Shown in pieces: positions 1 through 7,251 of a stretch of DNA of 13,258 nucleotides. Location: NCBI GenBank assembly GCA_013180565.1, contig QBUN01000387.1:1-13258 (forward strand), given 5' to 3'. The position numbers and the translations under genes were made by a program. Position 1 is the first letter of the stretch. Each line of letters starts with the position of its first letter. This DNA is from Candidatus Methanophaga sp. GoMg3.2. Its GTDB lineage: Archaea > Halobacteriota > Syntropharchaeia > Alkanophagales > Methanospirareceae. The notes under the pieces are model-generated. The model saw only the letters and a list, made by a program, of their open reading frames with translations, had not been told where the DNA came from and did not search any database.

Positions 1-1
1 C

Positions 2-61
2 ATGTTTCCGATAGAAAAGAGAGAAATAGAATTAATTGAAATAATTAACGAGGTGTTATAA
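2..61 (+). CDS. C-terminal end of an unidentified upstream gene (partial)
   Basis: A reading frame enters from the left edge and ends with TAA at 59-61. The visible 19 residues begin MFPIEKREIE and look like an acidic/hydrophobic C-terminal helix. Its stop overlaps the ATG at 61 (TAATG), the usual arrangement for translationally coupled operon genes, which is the main reason to call it real. Too little is visible to name a family. The codon at 2-4 happens to be ATG, but the gene probably starts outside the window. Confidence 0.45.
   Translation: MFPIEKREIELIEIINEVL
50..55 (+). promoter_or_regulatory. Strong ribosome binding site for the frame starting at 61
   Basis: GAGGTG lies five bases before the ATG at 61. 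By contrast, the ATG at 241, which opens the long glycosyltransferase frame, has only a weak GAAG directly against it. This pattern argues that ribosomes load at 61 and that 61-207 and 241-1629 were originally one gene. Confidence 0.6.
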
Positions 62-207
62 TGACTGAAAAACAAGAAATACTCTCAGACGATGATTTTA
101 AGATAATATTTTCTTACAAAAGAATACGTGAACTTCTATTAACCGATATTGCAGCATATACTATTATATACTATTTTATGGGCTACTTTATAACCAATAG
201 ATCCTAG
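61..207 (+). CDS. 48-residue ORF, in frame with the glycosyltransferase and probably its N-terminal piece
   Basis: The ORF begins ATG at 61 and ends at TAG 205-207. The protein starts MTEKQEILSDDDFKIIF and has a hydrophobic stretch rich in Tyr, Ile and Leu at about residues 25-43. It is preceded by a good ribosome binding site and coupled to the gene ending at 61. The TAG is followed by 11 sense codons in the same frame and then by the ATG at 241, so the frame is open from 61 to 1629 apart from this one amber codon. The piece resembles the helical N-terminal lead-in often seen before the first Rossmann domain of GT-B surface-carbohydrate transferases, but this is a family impression. It may be an independent small protein, the first part of a gene killed by a nonsense mutation, or the first part of a protein made by amber readthrough. 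Confidence 0.5.
   Translation: MTEKQEILSDDDFKIIFSYKRIRELLLTDIAAYTIIYYFMGYFITNRS
205..207 (+). other. In-frame amber codon interrupting the glycosyltransferase frame
   Basis: TAG at 205-207 is the only stop codon between the ATG at 61 and the TAA at 1627-1629 in that frame. Codon 49 of the long frame is therefore a nonsense codon. TAG also serves as the ordinary stop of the genes ending at 2845, 4321, 7680, 8132 and 8520, which argues against wholesale TAG reassignment in this genome. A nonsense mutation, a sequencing error or context-specific readthrough all remain possible. Confidence 0.65.
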
Positions 208-240
208 AGAAAGAGTGAATCATCATCACTTTCACCGAAG

Positions 241-1629
241 ATGCATCTTGGATCTATTAAGTTCAATAGCATTATCTCGCTCCTGAAAAAGTCCTTTTTT
301 TACATTAAAAGTTCTTTGGATAAAAACGAAACATCTAAAAATGGCCTAGATATTCTCTTTTTTTCCCGAGATCGAGTTATAGATATAAAGACAGAAGCTG
401 GAGAAATCAGGTCTGATTACTTATTTGGTGGCATTATACATAATATAAAAAAAAAACATTCCGATTACAAAATCGCCTTACTTAGTACGACTTTTAAATC
501 TATGCCCAAGATAGACGATATAAGATCATACAGTTTAATCCAATACCGCACTCCTTTAATACTTACAAAATCCGCGGTATTTAGCATGGTGATCTATTTA
601 AGATGGAAACTTAGCAGAAGCAAAACAATTAATTATCTAAGAGATAATGACTGTGAATATGTAGTTTCCTTGTTGGATAACTTCTTTAGCGTTAAAACAA
701 TAATTTATTATCTGATCTTCGATTACTGCCTCCAAAATGTTTTAAAGAAAATGAAACCTAAAGTAATCATGGCAAATGATGATGTCTTGAATTTTAAGCC
801 AAGAACTAATTTGGAAAACACAAAAGTTATTATAATGCAATCCGCATTAATAAATAAGATGAATGAGAGATATAGGGGGTTGTTTTTTTCTTTTTTCCCT
901 CTAAACGGAATGATTAATGATTATTTTCTAGTATCCTGTCCAAAATTTGAGGATATGAAAAAATGCACTAATGATTTTAAGGAGCTATTATTGATAGGGC
1001 AGCCGAGATATGATATATTAGCGGATGCAGATAAGATATATAACAAGAATGAAATTTTGGAGCGAATGGATTTAGATCCAACTAAAAAAGTAATTATCTG
1101 GACAACTCAAACACATGGTTTGCCTTTGGATGAAAATGAGAAGAATATATCAGCAGTGTATAATGCCATAAAATCACTTGAAAATGCTCAATTGGTTATA
1201 AAATTGCATCCCGCAGAAGACCAAAATGCTCCACTGTATAAAAAACACAAATCTTTTAATCCCGTAATAGTTGACGGAAAGGCAGATACCTATGCTTTAT
1301 TATATGCATGCGACTTAATGATAACGCGGCATTCAACTACGGCGATGGAAGCTGTGGCGTTAAACAAGCCGGTAATAGTCTTGAACTTAAGTGGAGAACC
1401 TGACCCGGTGGAATATGTAAAAGAGGGTGTGGCGTTAGGCGTGTATAAAGAAGAAGATTTGAAATCAGCAATCAAGAGACTATTAAAAGATGACTCGGAA
1501 CTGGCAAAGAACAGAGCGAAATATATAGAAAAATATCTTTATAGGATAGACGGAGGAGCAACTGAAAGGGTTGTTAATTTAATTGAGAAAATGATAGAAG
1601 AATCAAAGAAGGGGAAGAATGAAAAATAA
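241..1629 (+). CDS. GT-B-like glycosyltransferase / CDP-glycerol glycerophosphotransferase-like surface-carbohydrate protein
   Basis: The 462-residue protein has the two-domain layout of GT-B transferases. An N-terminal Rossmann-like part starts around [11 protein letters not shown] (35-44). The C-terminal part carries LIGQPRYD (251-258), a beta strand [13 protein letters not shown] (281-293), [10 protein letters not shown] (318-327), and the donor-site signature [20 protein letters not shown] (358-377) followed by VIVLNL. The LHPAE and HSTTAMEA pair is shared by CDP-glycerol glycerophosphotransferases, NeuC-like epimerases and capsule/sialyl-type transferases, so the donor cannot be fixed. 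Its place at the head of a nonulosonate operon makes a nonulosonate or neighbouring-sugar transferase possible, by inference only. No signal peptide is evident; a cytoplasmic or membrane-associated enzyme is likely. The ATG at 241 has no good ribosome binding site, and the frame continues upstream through a single TAG at 205-207 to an ATG at 61 with a strong site. The intact gene may therefore be 61-1629, with this product a truncated or re-initiated form. Its end overlaps the neuA stump by 11 bases. Confidence 0.75.
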   Translation: MHLGSIKFNSIISLLKKSFFYIKSSLDKNETSKNGLDILFFSRDRVIDIKTEAGEIRSDYLFGGIIHNIKKKHSDYKIALLSTTFKSMPKIDDIRSYSLIQYRTPLILTKSAVFSMVIYLRWKLSRSKTINYLRDNDCEYVVSLLDNFFSVKTIIYYLIFDYCLQNVLKKMKPKVIMANDDVLNFKPRTNLENTKVIIMQSALINKMNERYRGLFFSFFPLNGMINDYFLVSCPKFEDMKKCTNDFKELLLIGQPRYDILADADKIYNKNEILERMDLDPTKKVIIWTTQTHGLPLDENEKNISAVYNAIKSLENAQLVIKLHPAEDQNAPLYKKHKSFNPVIVDGKADTYALLYACDLMITRHSTTAMEAVALNKPVIVLNLSGEPDPVEYVKEGVALGVYKEEDLKSAIKRLLKDDSELAKNRAKYIEKYLYRIDGGATERVVNLIEKMIEESKKGKNEK

Positions 1630-1771
1630 AATTGTTGCAATCATTCCTGCTCGTGGGGGAAGTAAAGGAATACCAAGGAAAAATATAAGGCTATTGGCAG
1701 GAAAGCCTTTAATTGCTTATTCTATTGAAGCGACGTATAAAAGTAATTTTTACCGAATTATTAGGTGGTGA
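1619..1771 (+). pseudogene. N-terminal stump of a canonical CMP-sialate-type synthetase (neuA/legF-like)
   Basis: The ATG at 1619 lies inside the end of the preceding gene, with GAAGGGG four bases ahead as ribosome binding site. The 50-codon frame starts [20 protein letters not shown] and goes on [18 protein letters not shown]. This is the diagnostic nucleotide-binding N-terminus of CMP-N-acylneuraminate cytidylyltransferases ([12 protein letters not shown], then GGKPLI.YSI). The homology runs to about YKSNF (codons 41-45), then gives way to unrelated residues ending RIIRW and a TGA at 1769-1771. A normal enzyme has about 220-240 residues, so roughly four fifths, including the C-terminal DIDTE motif, is missing. 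It cannot be catalytically active. A divergent enzyme of the same superfamily lies at 4339-5061 and presumably took over the step. The overlap with the glycosyltransferase shows that the ancestral operon order was glycosyltransferase then neuA. Confidence 0.85.
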
Positions 1772-1781
1772 AGAGGTATGA
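1738..1781 (+). other. Rearrangement junction with remnant of the 3' end of another gene
   Basis: Around 1740-1755 the neuA homology stops. In the next frame the same bases read [14 protein letters not shown] and end in TGA at 1779-1781, which overlaps the start codon of the GH88 gene as ATGA. That overlap is typical of coupled operon genes, so this may be the tail of whatever gene once preceded the GH88 gene, now spliced onto the head of neuA. The frame is short and could be chance, hence modest confidence. Confidence 0.4.
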
Positions 1782-2845
1782 AGCTAAGTGAAGTTCTGAA
1801 TAAAGCAATAAATAAAGTGGATAAAAATATGGGCCTAAAAGAATTCCCTTATATCACAGAGAACGGGAAATGGTCTACGACAAAAGATGGCTATTGGACT
1901 GGCGGCTTCTGGATAGGTTTACTTTGGTTTTCTTACAAAACTTCTGGAGATGAAAAATACAGAAACTTGGCATATAATTGGCTGAAGCTGTTAGAAAAAA
2001 GGAAAAATGACAAAAACATGCTATTTGACTTAGGATTTATGTTTTTCCCTTCCTTTGTTTTAGGTTATAAGATCACAAACGATAATTACTTGAAGGGAGT
2101 GGCGTTAGAAGCAGCAGATACTCTTTCAATGTTTTTTAATGAACGCTCAGGTTTTATTTGCCATGAAATAACAATAAACGGTAAAAAAGCAGGAAGAACA
2201 ATAATAGATGTGATGATGAATTTACCCTTGTTATGGTGGGCATATGAAGAGACAAACGAGGAAAATTTTTATAATATTGCTTATACTCACTCGAAAAGAA
2301 CAATCGAGGAATTTATTAGAGAAGATTACTCCACAATACATGTGATGGATTTCGATTTAGAAACCGGAGAAATAACCAGAAAATTAACAGTTCAGGGTTA
2401 TAGCGATGATTCATGCTGGTCTCGTGGGCAGGCATGGGCTATCTACGGTTTTACCTTAGCGTATAGATACACGGAGGACGAGCTATTTTTAAAAACAGCA
2501 GAAAAACTTGCAGAATATTTCATAAAGAATTTGCCTGACGATTATGTGCCTTATTGGGATTTCAGTGATCCAAATCCATCTGTTAAAGATAGCTCTGCGG
2601 CTGCAATAGCTTGTCCTGGATTACTAACTCTGTCGGAATTGAGCAAAAAGGATAAGTTCGAAGAAGTGGCACTAAAAATATTAAATTCTCTTTACATAAA
2701 TTATTTAAGTGAGGATGGTGATGGAATATTAAAACATGGATGCTTTTATAAACCTAAGAATATAGGAGTGGATGAAAGTTTAATGTGGGGGGATTACTAC
2801 TTTGTAGAAGCATTAATAAAAGCTTTAGAAGAGGTGGATATTTAG
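1778..2845 (+). CDS. Glycoside hydrolase family 88-like (unsaturated glucuronyl hydrolase-like)
   Basis: The 355-residue protein has the length and motif order of GH88 (alpha/alpha)6-barrel enzymes, which remove unsaturated uronic acid from the non-reducing end of oligosaccharides by hydrating the 4,5 double bond. Visible motifs are YWTGGFWIG (39-47), FDLGFMF (83-89) and IIDVMMNLPLLWWA (142-155), then a GYSDDSCWSRGQAWAIYGF block, YWDF, KDSSAAAIACPGL, and a C-terminal LKHGCFYKP...DESLMWGDYYF block. Asp84 and Asp144 sit where the two key aspartates of Bacillus unsaturated glucuronyl hydrolase (D88 and D149) are expected. There is no signal peptide, so a cytoplasmic site is likely. The start overlaps a TGA as ATGA and is preceded by AGGTGGTGAAGAGG. 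A degradative hydrolase is out of place in a biosynthetic nonulosonate operon. It may trim a uronate-containing glycan or act in a repurposed role, and its substrate cannot be read from sequence. Confidence 0.85.
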   Translation: MKLSEVLNKAINKVDKNMGLKEFPYITENGKWSTTKDGYWTGGFWIGLLWFSYKTSGDEKYRNLAYNWLKLLEKRKNDKNMLFDLGFMFFPSFVLGYKITNDNYLKGVALEAADTLSMFFNERSGFICHEITINGKKAGRTIIDVMMNLPLLWWAYEETNEENFYNIAYTHSKRTIEEFIREDYSTIHVMDFDLETGEITRKLTVQGYSDDSCWSRGQAWAIYGFTLAYRYTEDELFLKTAEKLAEYFIKNLPDDYVPYWDFSDPNPSVKDSSAAAIACPGLLTLSELSKKDKFEEVALKILNSLYINYLSEDGDGILKHGCFYKPKNIGVDESLMWGDYYFVEALIKALEEVDI

Positions 2846-4321
2846 ATGAAAGGAAAAAGGAAGACCGAAATAGATATTTTGATTATAAATCCACCAATCA
2901 GATTGAGCGATAAACCTCGTAATATTCCTCATGGTCTCGCCATATTGGCAAATGTAATTAGGAGTAAGCTTAATATTACTCCAACTTTTTTAGATATTAA
3001 TGCTCATAGATATACCGAAAAAGAAACCGGGAGGATCATAGAGAACACTGATTTTGATGTTGTTTTAATAGGTGGATTAACCCCTGTTTATGGTACAATT
3101 ATAAAGTTATCAGAGTTTATCAAGTCTGTAAATCCAGACGCAAAAATAGTAGCCGGTGGAAGTGTAGCTATGTCCATACCGGAGGTTTTGCTAAAACATT
3201 CTGAGGTTGATATTATTTGCACAGGTGAGGGCGAAATTACAATTGTTGAGTTATTGAGTAGATTGGAGGAAAATCTAAATGCACAACTCGATGCCATTGC
3301 AGGAATTTGTTATAAAAAGAACAACAATAGGAATAAGATAGTTTTTACTCAACCTCGACCTTTAATTCAAAATCTCGATGAACAAAGCGCTCTCCCTGCT
3401 TATGATTTACTTCCTATGGAAACATATCTTTCAAATCCCGTTGTTGGAATAGGGCAAGACATCGACTTTATAGCTAGCAGAGGATGCCCATATCAATGTA
3501 CTTTTTGCTATCAGCCGTGGGGACACATACCAAGGTATCATTCAGTTGATTTTATAATCAATGCTATCCGGTATTTAAAAGGGAACTATGAAATAGATTT
3601 TATATCCTTTCAAGATGATGAATTTATGGCAAATAAAAAGATAGTACGTGAATTTTGTGAAAAAAGAAATCGTTTTTTCCCTGACTTACTATGGTCGTGT
3701 ACTGGTAGAGTCAATATAGTTGCTCGTGACGAGAAGATCTTGAAGCTAATGAGAAATTCGGGGTGTGTACTCATTTCGTATGGCTTTGAATCTGGGTCTC
3801 AAAGGATGTTAAATAGCATGAAAAAAGGTATAACAATAGAGCAAATGGAAAAGGCTGTGGAAATCAGTAGAAAATATACGATGCCAATACCTGCTTCTTT
3901 TATTATTGGTATGCCGGGTGAAAATGACGAAAGCTGTCAGGAAACATTAGATTTCTGTATCAGAAATAACCTCCCTTTAGATTCTTTGATGTTTGCTACA
4001 CCTTATCCAGGTACTGAGATATTTGATTTTGCATTAAGGACAGGACGGGTAGACAGGAATTATGTACATGAGTTTGTAATGAAACTTGGAGACGCAAGAG
4101 ATTTCACTATCAACCTCACTGACTATTTCTCAGATGAAGAATTGATAAATAAACGAGAAGAAATGATGGAAGAGGCACGCGAAAACTATGAAAATTTCAT
4201 TATGCAAGAAGAAATAGTTACTAAAATAAGAAGTTTATTTGGTAGCTTATCAGATAAGTATAATCTTGATGAAAAGGATTTGGAGCATCGTGCAAAACAT
4301 GGAGGCATGAGTATTTTTTAG
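2846..4321 (+). CDS. Radical SAM enzyme with B12-binding-type N-terminal domain
   Basis: The 491-residue protein has an N-terminal Rossmann-type B12-binding-like domain (about 8-150: DILIINPP, VVLIGGLTP, KIVAGGSVA, DIICTGEGE). It lacks the DxHxxG motif of base-off cobalamin binders. The radical SAM core follows, with the [4Fe-4S] cysteines Cys214, Cys218 and Cys221 in RGCPYQCTFC. Further core signatures are ISFQDDEF, the glycine-rich ISYGFESGSQRML, ASFIIGMPGE and FATPYPGTEIFD. The last 80 residues are charged and helical. This is the architecture of the large class of anaerobic methyl- and alkyl-modifying radical SAM enzymes (BchE/Elp3-like SMART families), whose substrates are rarely predictable. 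The ATG directly follows the GH88 stop (TAGATG), with GAGGTGG eight bases upstream, so the two are co-translated. Its place next to a CMP-sugar synthetase suggests modification of a sugar or lipid carrier, by inference only. Confidence 0.88.
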   Translation: MKGKRKTEIDILIINPPIRLSDKPRNIPHGLAILANVIRSKLNITPTFLDINAHRYTEKETGRIIENTDFDVVLIGGLTPVYGTIIKLSEFIKSVNPDAKIVAGGSVAMSIPEVLLKHSEVDIICTGEGEITIVELLSRLEENLNAQLDAIAGICYKKNNNRNKIVFTQPRPLIQNLDEQSALPAYDLLPMETYLSNPVVGIGQDIDFIASRGCPYQCTFCYQPWGHIPRYHSVDFIINAIRYLKGNYEIDFISFQDDEFMANKKIVREFCEKRNRFFPDLLWSCTGRVNIVARDEKILKLMRNSGCVLISYGFESGSQRMLNSMKKGITIEQMEKAVEISRKYTMPIPASFIIGMPGENDESCQETLDFCIRNNLPLDSLMFATPYPGTEIFDFALRTGRVDRNYVHEFVMKLGDARDFTINLTDYFSDEELINKREEMMEEARENYENFIMQEEIVTKIRSLFGSLSDKYNLDEKDLEHRAKHGGMSIF

Positions 4322-4322
4322 G

Positions 4323-4335
4323 AAAGGAGAAGGAG
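4323..4335 (+). promoter_or_regulatory. Double ribosome binding site for the cytidylyltransferase
   Basis: Two tandem purine-rich sites, AAAGGAG and AAGGAG, lie 9 and 3 bases before the ATG at 4339. The upstream gene ends at 4321 in a codon run for MSIF plus stop, and the new gene also begins MSIF, so the start may have been duplicated here. The site supports the 4339 start. Confidence 0.55.
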
Positions 4336-4338
4336 TTT

Positions 4339-5061
4339 ATGAGTATATTTTCGATTGTTACGGTTAGAAAAGGAAGTCAGGGATTAAAAGACAAATGTAT
4401 GAGAAAACTTGATGGTAAGGCAGTCTTTGAATATACAATTGAATACTCAATAGATTTAAACCGTAGGATAGAAGAAGAAGTTTTTACCGTTGTTTCTTCA
4501 GACTCTGAAATAATAAGAGAGTATTGTTCAGAAAATGGCATTTTTTTTCTAAAAAGGAGTTCAGGATTAGCTTCTAATGCCGCACAGATTGAAGATGTTA
4601 TTTATGATGCTTATCGTAGAATTGGAAAAAATTTTGACTATATCTCGCTTCTATACGGAAATATTTCAACCAGGTATCCTGGAGAGTTTTTAAAGGCATA
4701 CAATTTTCTTTTAGAAAATAAAGATTATGACGCTGTCATAAGTATGCAAAATGTTGAAAAGTTTAATCCCGCTTGGATGTTTGATTTGAAGGAAGATATA
4801 CTTCCTGTAAAAAAAAATGAAGGCTATAGGCGTCAAGATTTAAAGCAACTTATGATTCATGATGGGCACACGATTTTATTTAGAACTAAACATTTTTTTG
4901 AGTTCATGGAAAGAAAATCCAAACAAAATATCATGTATGAAGCTTTTGGAAAGAAAATAAAACCCATGCTTAATGATAAATTGATTATAGATATTGATAC
5001 TGAAAGAGATTTGAAACTTGCGGAGGCAGTTTTGAAATTTAGAATTTTTGGGAAAAAGTAA
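4339..5061 (+). CDS. Divergent CMP-nonulosonate (acylneuraminate) cytidylyltransferase
   Basis: The 240-residue protein has the size and ends of the CMP-sialate synthetase family, which joins CTP and a nonulosonate to give CMP-sugar plus pyrophosphate in the cytoplasm. The N-terminal nucleotide loop reads VTVRKGSQGLKDKCMRKLDG (7-26), a variant of the usual [15 protein letters not shown]. Further on come FTVVSSDSEII (49-59), GYRRQDLKQ (162-170, matching the usual NRQDLP) and the metal-site motif DIDTERD (218-224) near the end. The usual LQPTSPLR strand-loop is replaced by LLYGNISTR (104-112), so substrate contacts may differ. It lies three bases ahead of the synthase gene, the natural place for the CMP-activation enzyme. 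It probably replaces the canonical synthetase whose stump lies at 1619-1771, and it may activate an altered sugar. Confidence 0.8.
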   Translation: MSIFSIVTVRKGSQGLKDKCMRKLDGKAVFEYTIEYSIDLNRRIEEEVFTVVSSDSEIIREYCSENGIFFLKRSSGLASNAAQIEDVIYDAYRRIGKNFDYISLLYGNISTRYPGEFLKAYNFLLENKDYDAVISMQNVEKFNPAWMFDLKEDILPVKKNEGYRRQDLKQLMIHDGHTILFRTKHFFEFMERKSKQNIMYEAFGKKIKPMLNDKLIIDIDTERDLKLAEAVLKFRIFGKK

Positions 5062-5064
5062 AAA

Positions 5065-6108
5065 ATGATCCATGTTAAAATTGGCGACAGAAATATCGGT
5101 GATGGAGAACCTTGCTTTATTATAGCAGAAGCAGGTGTAAATCATAATGGCAATATTAACTTAGCAAAGAAGTTAATAGACGCTGCAAAAGATGCTGGTG
5201 CTGATGCAGTTAAGTTTCAAACTTTCAAAGCGGAGAATGTCGTAATAAAAAATGCAGAGAAAGCAGAATATCAAAAAACCGTTAAAGAAGAATCGCAATA
5301 TGGGATGTTAAAAAAGTTAGAACTCACAGAAGAGGATTTTAGAGAATTAGCTGATTATGCAAAGAAAGATGGCATATTGTTTTTATCTTCACCCTTTGAT
5401 AAAGAAAGTGTTGATTTATTAGATGAGTTAGATGTGCCTGCATTTAAGATAGCATCGGGCGAGATGACCAATTTCCCACTGCTTAGATACATAGCAAAGA
5501 AAGGTAAGCCTATTATTTTGTCCACGGGGATGTCCACATTAGGAGAAGTGGAAGAGGCATTGAATAGTATTAGAAGTGAAGGAGTTGAAGAGGTAATTTT
5601 GCTCCATTGCATATCTAATTATCCTGCAAGGATAGAAGATGTGAATTTAAGAGCAATGGAAACTTTAAAGCAAGCGTTTCAAATTCCTGTTGGTTTTTCC
5701 GACCATACTTTGGGTATTACAGCGTCAATAGCAGCGGCGGCTTTAGGTGCTTGTGTGATAGAAAAACATTTCACTTTGGATAGAAATTTACCAGGACCTG
5801 ATCATAAAGCATCGCTGGAGCCAGATGAGTTGAAAGAGATGGTGCAAGCCATCAGGGATGTGGAAAAGGCGTTAGGCAATGGGGTAAAGATACCCACAAA
5901 AGATGAGGAAGAGATAAAAAGGATTGCGAGGAGAAGTATAGTTGCTAAGGTTGATATTCCAAAAGGAACGACCATTACAGAGGATATGATGGATGCTAAG
6001 AGACCGGGGAGGGGAATTGAACCAAAATCTATAGATATGATTGTAGGAGAGAAAGCAAAAGAAGATATAAAAAAAGACGAGATAGTGACGTGGAAAATGA
6101 TAGAATGA
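5065..6108 (+). CDS. neuB: Nonulosonic acid synthase (NeuB/LegI family)
   Basis: This enzyme condenses phosphoenolpyruvate with a 2-epimerised hexose (ManNAc or its 4-amino-6-deoxy derivative) to form the nine-carbon acid. The 347 residues match the family length and layout. A TIM barrel carries IAEAGVNHNGN (19-29), AVKFQTFK (48-55), FLSSPFD (106-112), FKIASGEM (127-134), ILSTGMSTLGE (151-161), LLHCISNYPA (179-188), PVGFSDHTLG (208-217) and IEKHFTLDR (232-240). A C-terminal antifreeze-like SAF domain starts near residue 290 (RRSIVAK..IPKGT). It follows the cytidylyltransferase by three bases and overlaps the 2-epimerase as ATGA, so all three are coupled. Given the dehydratase and aminotransferase further down, LegI-type activity is favoured over plain NeuB. 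Sequence inspection alone cannot separate them. Confidence 0.93.
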   Translation: MIHVKIGDRNIGDGEPCFIIAEAGVNHNGNINLAKKLIDAAKDAGADAVKFQTFKAENVVIKNAEKAEYQKTVKEESQYGMLKKLELTEEDFRELADYAKKDGILFLSSPFDKESVDLLDELDVPAFKIASGEMTNFPLLRYIAKKGKPIILSTGMSTLGEVEEALNSIRSEGVEEVILLHCISNYPARIEDVNLRAMETLKQAFQIPVGFSDHTLGITASIAAAALGACVIEKHFTLDRNLPGPDHKASLEPDELKEMVQAIRDVEKALGNGVKIPTKDEEEIKRIARRSIVAKVDIPKGTTITEDMMDAKRPGRGIEPKSIDMIVGEKAKEDIKKDEIVTWKMIE

Positions 6109-7250
6109 AGAGAAAGATACTCTATATTACCGGAACAAGAGCCGATTATGGTTTAATGAAATCTGCTCTAAAAGCGATAGAAGAACATCCAAAATTAGAA
6201 TTAGAAATTGTTGCTGCAGGAATGCATCTCATGCCCAAATTTGGAATGACTATAAATGAAATAAAAAAAGATGGTTTTAAAATTCACGAAATAGACGCAA
6301 CTTATGAGACTGACAACAAAGAATCTATGACTAATTTCATAGGAAAATTCATTCAGCTACTAACAAAGAAAGTCAAGGAGATAAAACCAGACATAATCCT
6401 GCTTTTAGGAGATAGGGGTGAGATGTTAGCAGGAGCCATTGTTGGTGCATATTTGACAATTCCAATGGCACATATTCATGGAGGTGATATTACTTCCACC
6501 GTAGATGAGCCGATTAGGCATGCCATTACAAAACTTGTGCCTATCCACTTCCCAGCAACAGAAAAAAGTGCAGAAAGAATAATAAAGATGGGTGAAGATC
6601 CTGCGAAAGTTTTTGTTGTTGGAGCTCCCGGACTTGACACATTACTAAATGAAAAATTGGTTGAACAAGAGGTACTATCTGAAAAGTATACTTTAAAGCT
6701 ATCTAAACCAATTCTCTTAGTTGTGCAACATCCCGTGACTACGGAGGTTGATGATGCTCCAGATCATATCCATGAAACGTTAGAGGCAATTGTGGAACTA
6801 AAATACCAAACCATTTTGATATATCCAAATGCAGATGCAGGCGGTAGAAAAATGATAGAAGTAATCAAGAAATATGAGAAATATCCATTTATTAGAACGT
6901 TTAAAAGTATTCCACACAACGAATATCTAAGTTTAATGAAGATAGCGAGCGTTATGGTTGGAAATTCAAGTAGTGGTATCATTGAAGCTCCTTCTTTTGG
7001 TTTACCTGTGGTTAATATTGGTTCAAGGCAAGAGGGAAGGGAAAGAGCAGAAAAGGTGATAGACGTTGATTACGATAAAGAAGAAATAAAAACAGCGATA
7101 AAAAAAGCACTTTACGATGAAGATTTCAAAGAGAAAGTTAAAAAATGCAAAAACCCTTATGGAGATGGAAAAGCAAGCATCAGGATTGCGGACATTCTAA
7201 GTAAGATAAAAATGGATAAAAATTTATTACAGAAGAGGTTGACTTACTAA
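6105..7250 (+). CDS. neuC: Hydrolysing UDP-sugar 2-epimerase (NeuC/LegG family)
   Basis: This enzyme removes UDP from UDP-GlcNAc, or from its 2,4-diacetamido-trideoxy form, while inverting C2, and so supplies the mannose-configured substrate of the neighbouring synthase. The 381-residue GT-B-fold protein starts MKRKILYITGTRADYG and contains IILLLGDRGEMLAG, the HIHGGD motif, the linker strand VVQHPVT and the UDP-site signature GNSSSGIIEAPSFGLPVVN followed by GSRQEGRERA. I chose ATG 6105 over the in-frame GTG at 6090. It gives the usual short N-terminus and overlaps the synthase stop as ATGA, whereas the GTG would add only five residues with no family support. The use of a NeuC-type enzyme rather than a PseG-type one points to legionaminate-like or neuraminate chemistry and away from pseudaminate. 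Confidence 0.93.
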   Translation: MKRKILYITGTRADYGLMKSALKAIEEHPKLELEIVAAGMHLMPKFGMTINEIKKDGFKIHEIDATYETDNKESMTNFIGKFIQLLTKKVKEIKPDIILLLGDRGEMLAGAIVGAYLTIPMAHIHGGDITSTVDEPIRHAITKLVPIHFPATEKSAERIIKMGEDPAKVFVVGAPGLDTLLNEKLVEQEVLSEKYTLKLSKPILLVVQHPVTTEVDDAPDHIHETLEAIVELKYQTILIYPNADAGGRKMIEVIKKYEKYPFIRTFKSIPHNEYLSLMKIASVMVGNSSSGIIEAPSFGLPVVNIGSRQEGRERAEKVIDVDYDKEEIKTAIKKALYDEDFKEKVKKCKNPYGDGKASIRIADILSKIKMDKNLLQKRLTY

Positions 7251-7251
7251 A

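Noticed and set aside
61..1629. Genome-wide TAG recoding as sense
   Set aside because: Genes ending at 2845, 4321, 7680, 8132 and 8520 all stop at TAG at the expected family lengths, so TAG is an ordinary stop here. Only a local readthrough or a mutation remains plausible for 205-207.
1778..4321. The GH88 and radical SAM frames are also in phase, separated only by a TAG, suggesting a readthrough fusion
   Set aside because: Here the TAG is immediately followed by ATG with a good GAGGTGG site eight bases upstream, and each protein is full length for its family, so two coupled genes explain it. Matching phase is expected one time in three.
5065..7250. Pseudaminic-acid pathway
   Set aside because: The 2-epimerase is NeuC-like (HIHGGD and GNSSSGIIEAPSFG motifs), no PseG- or PseH-like gene is visible, and the dehydratase has Met at the Tyr position of PseB-type enzymes.
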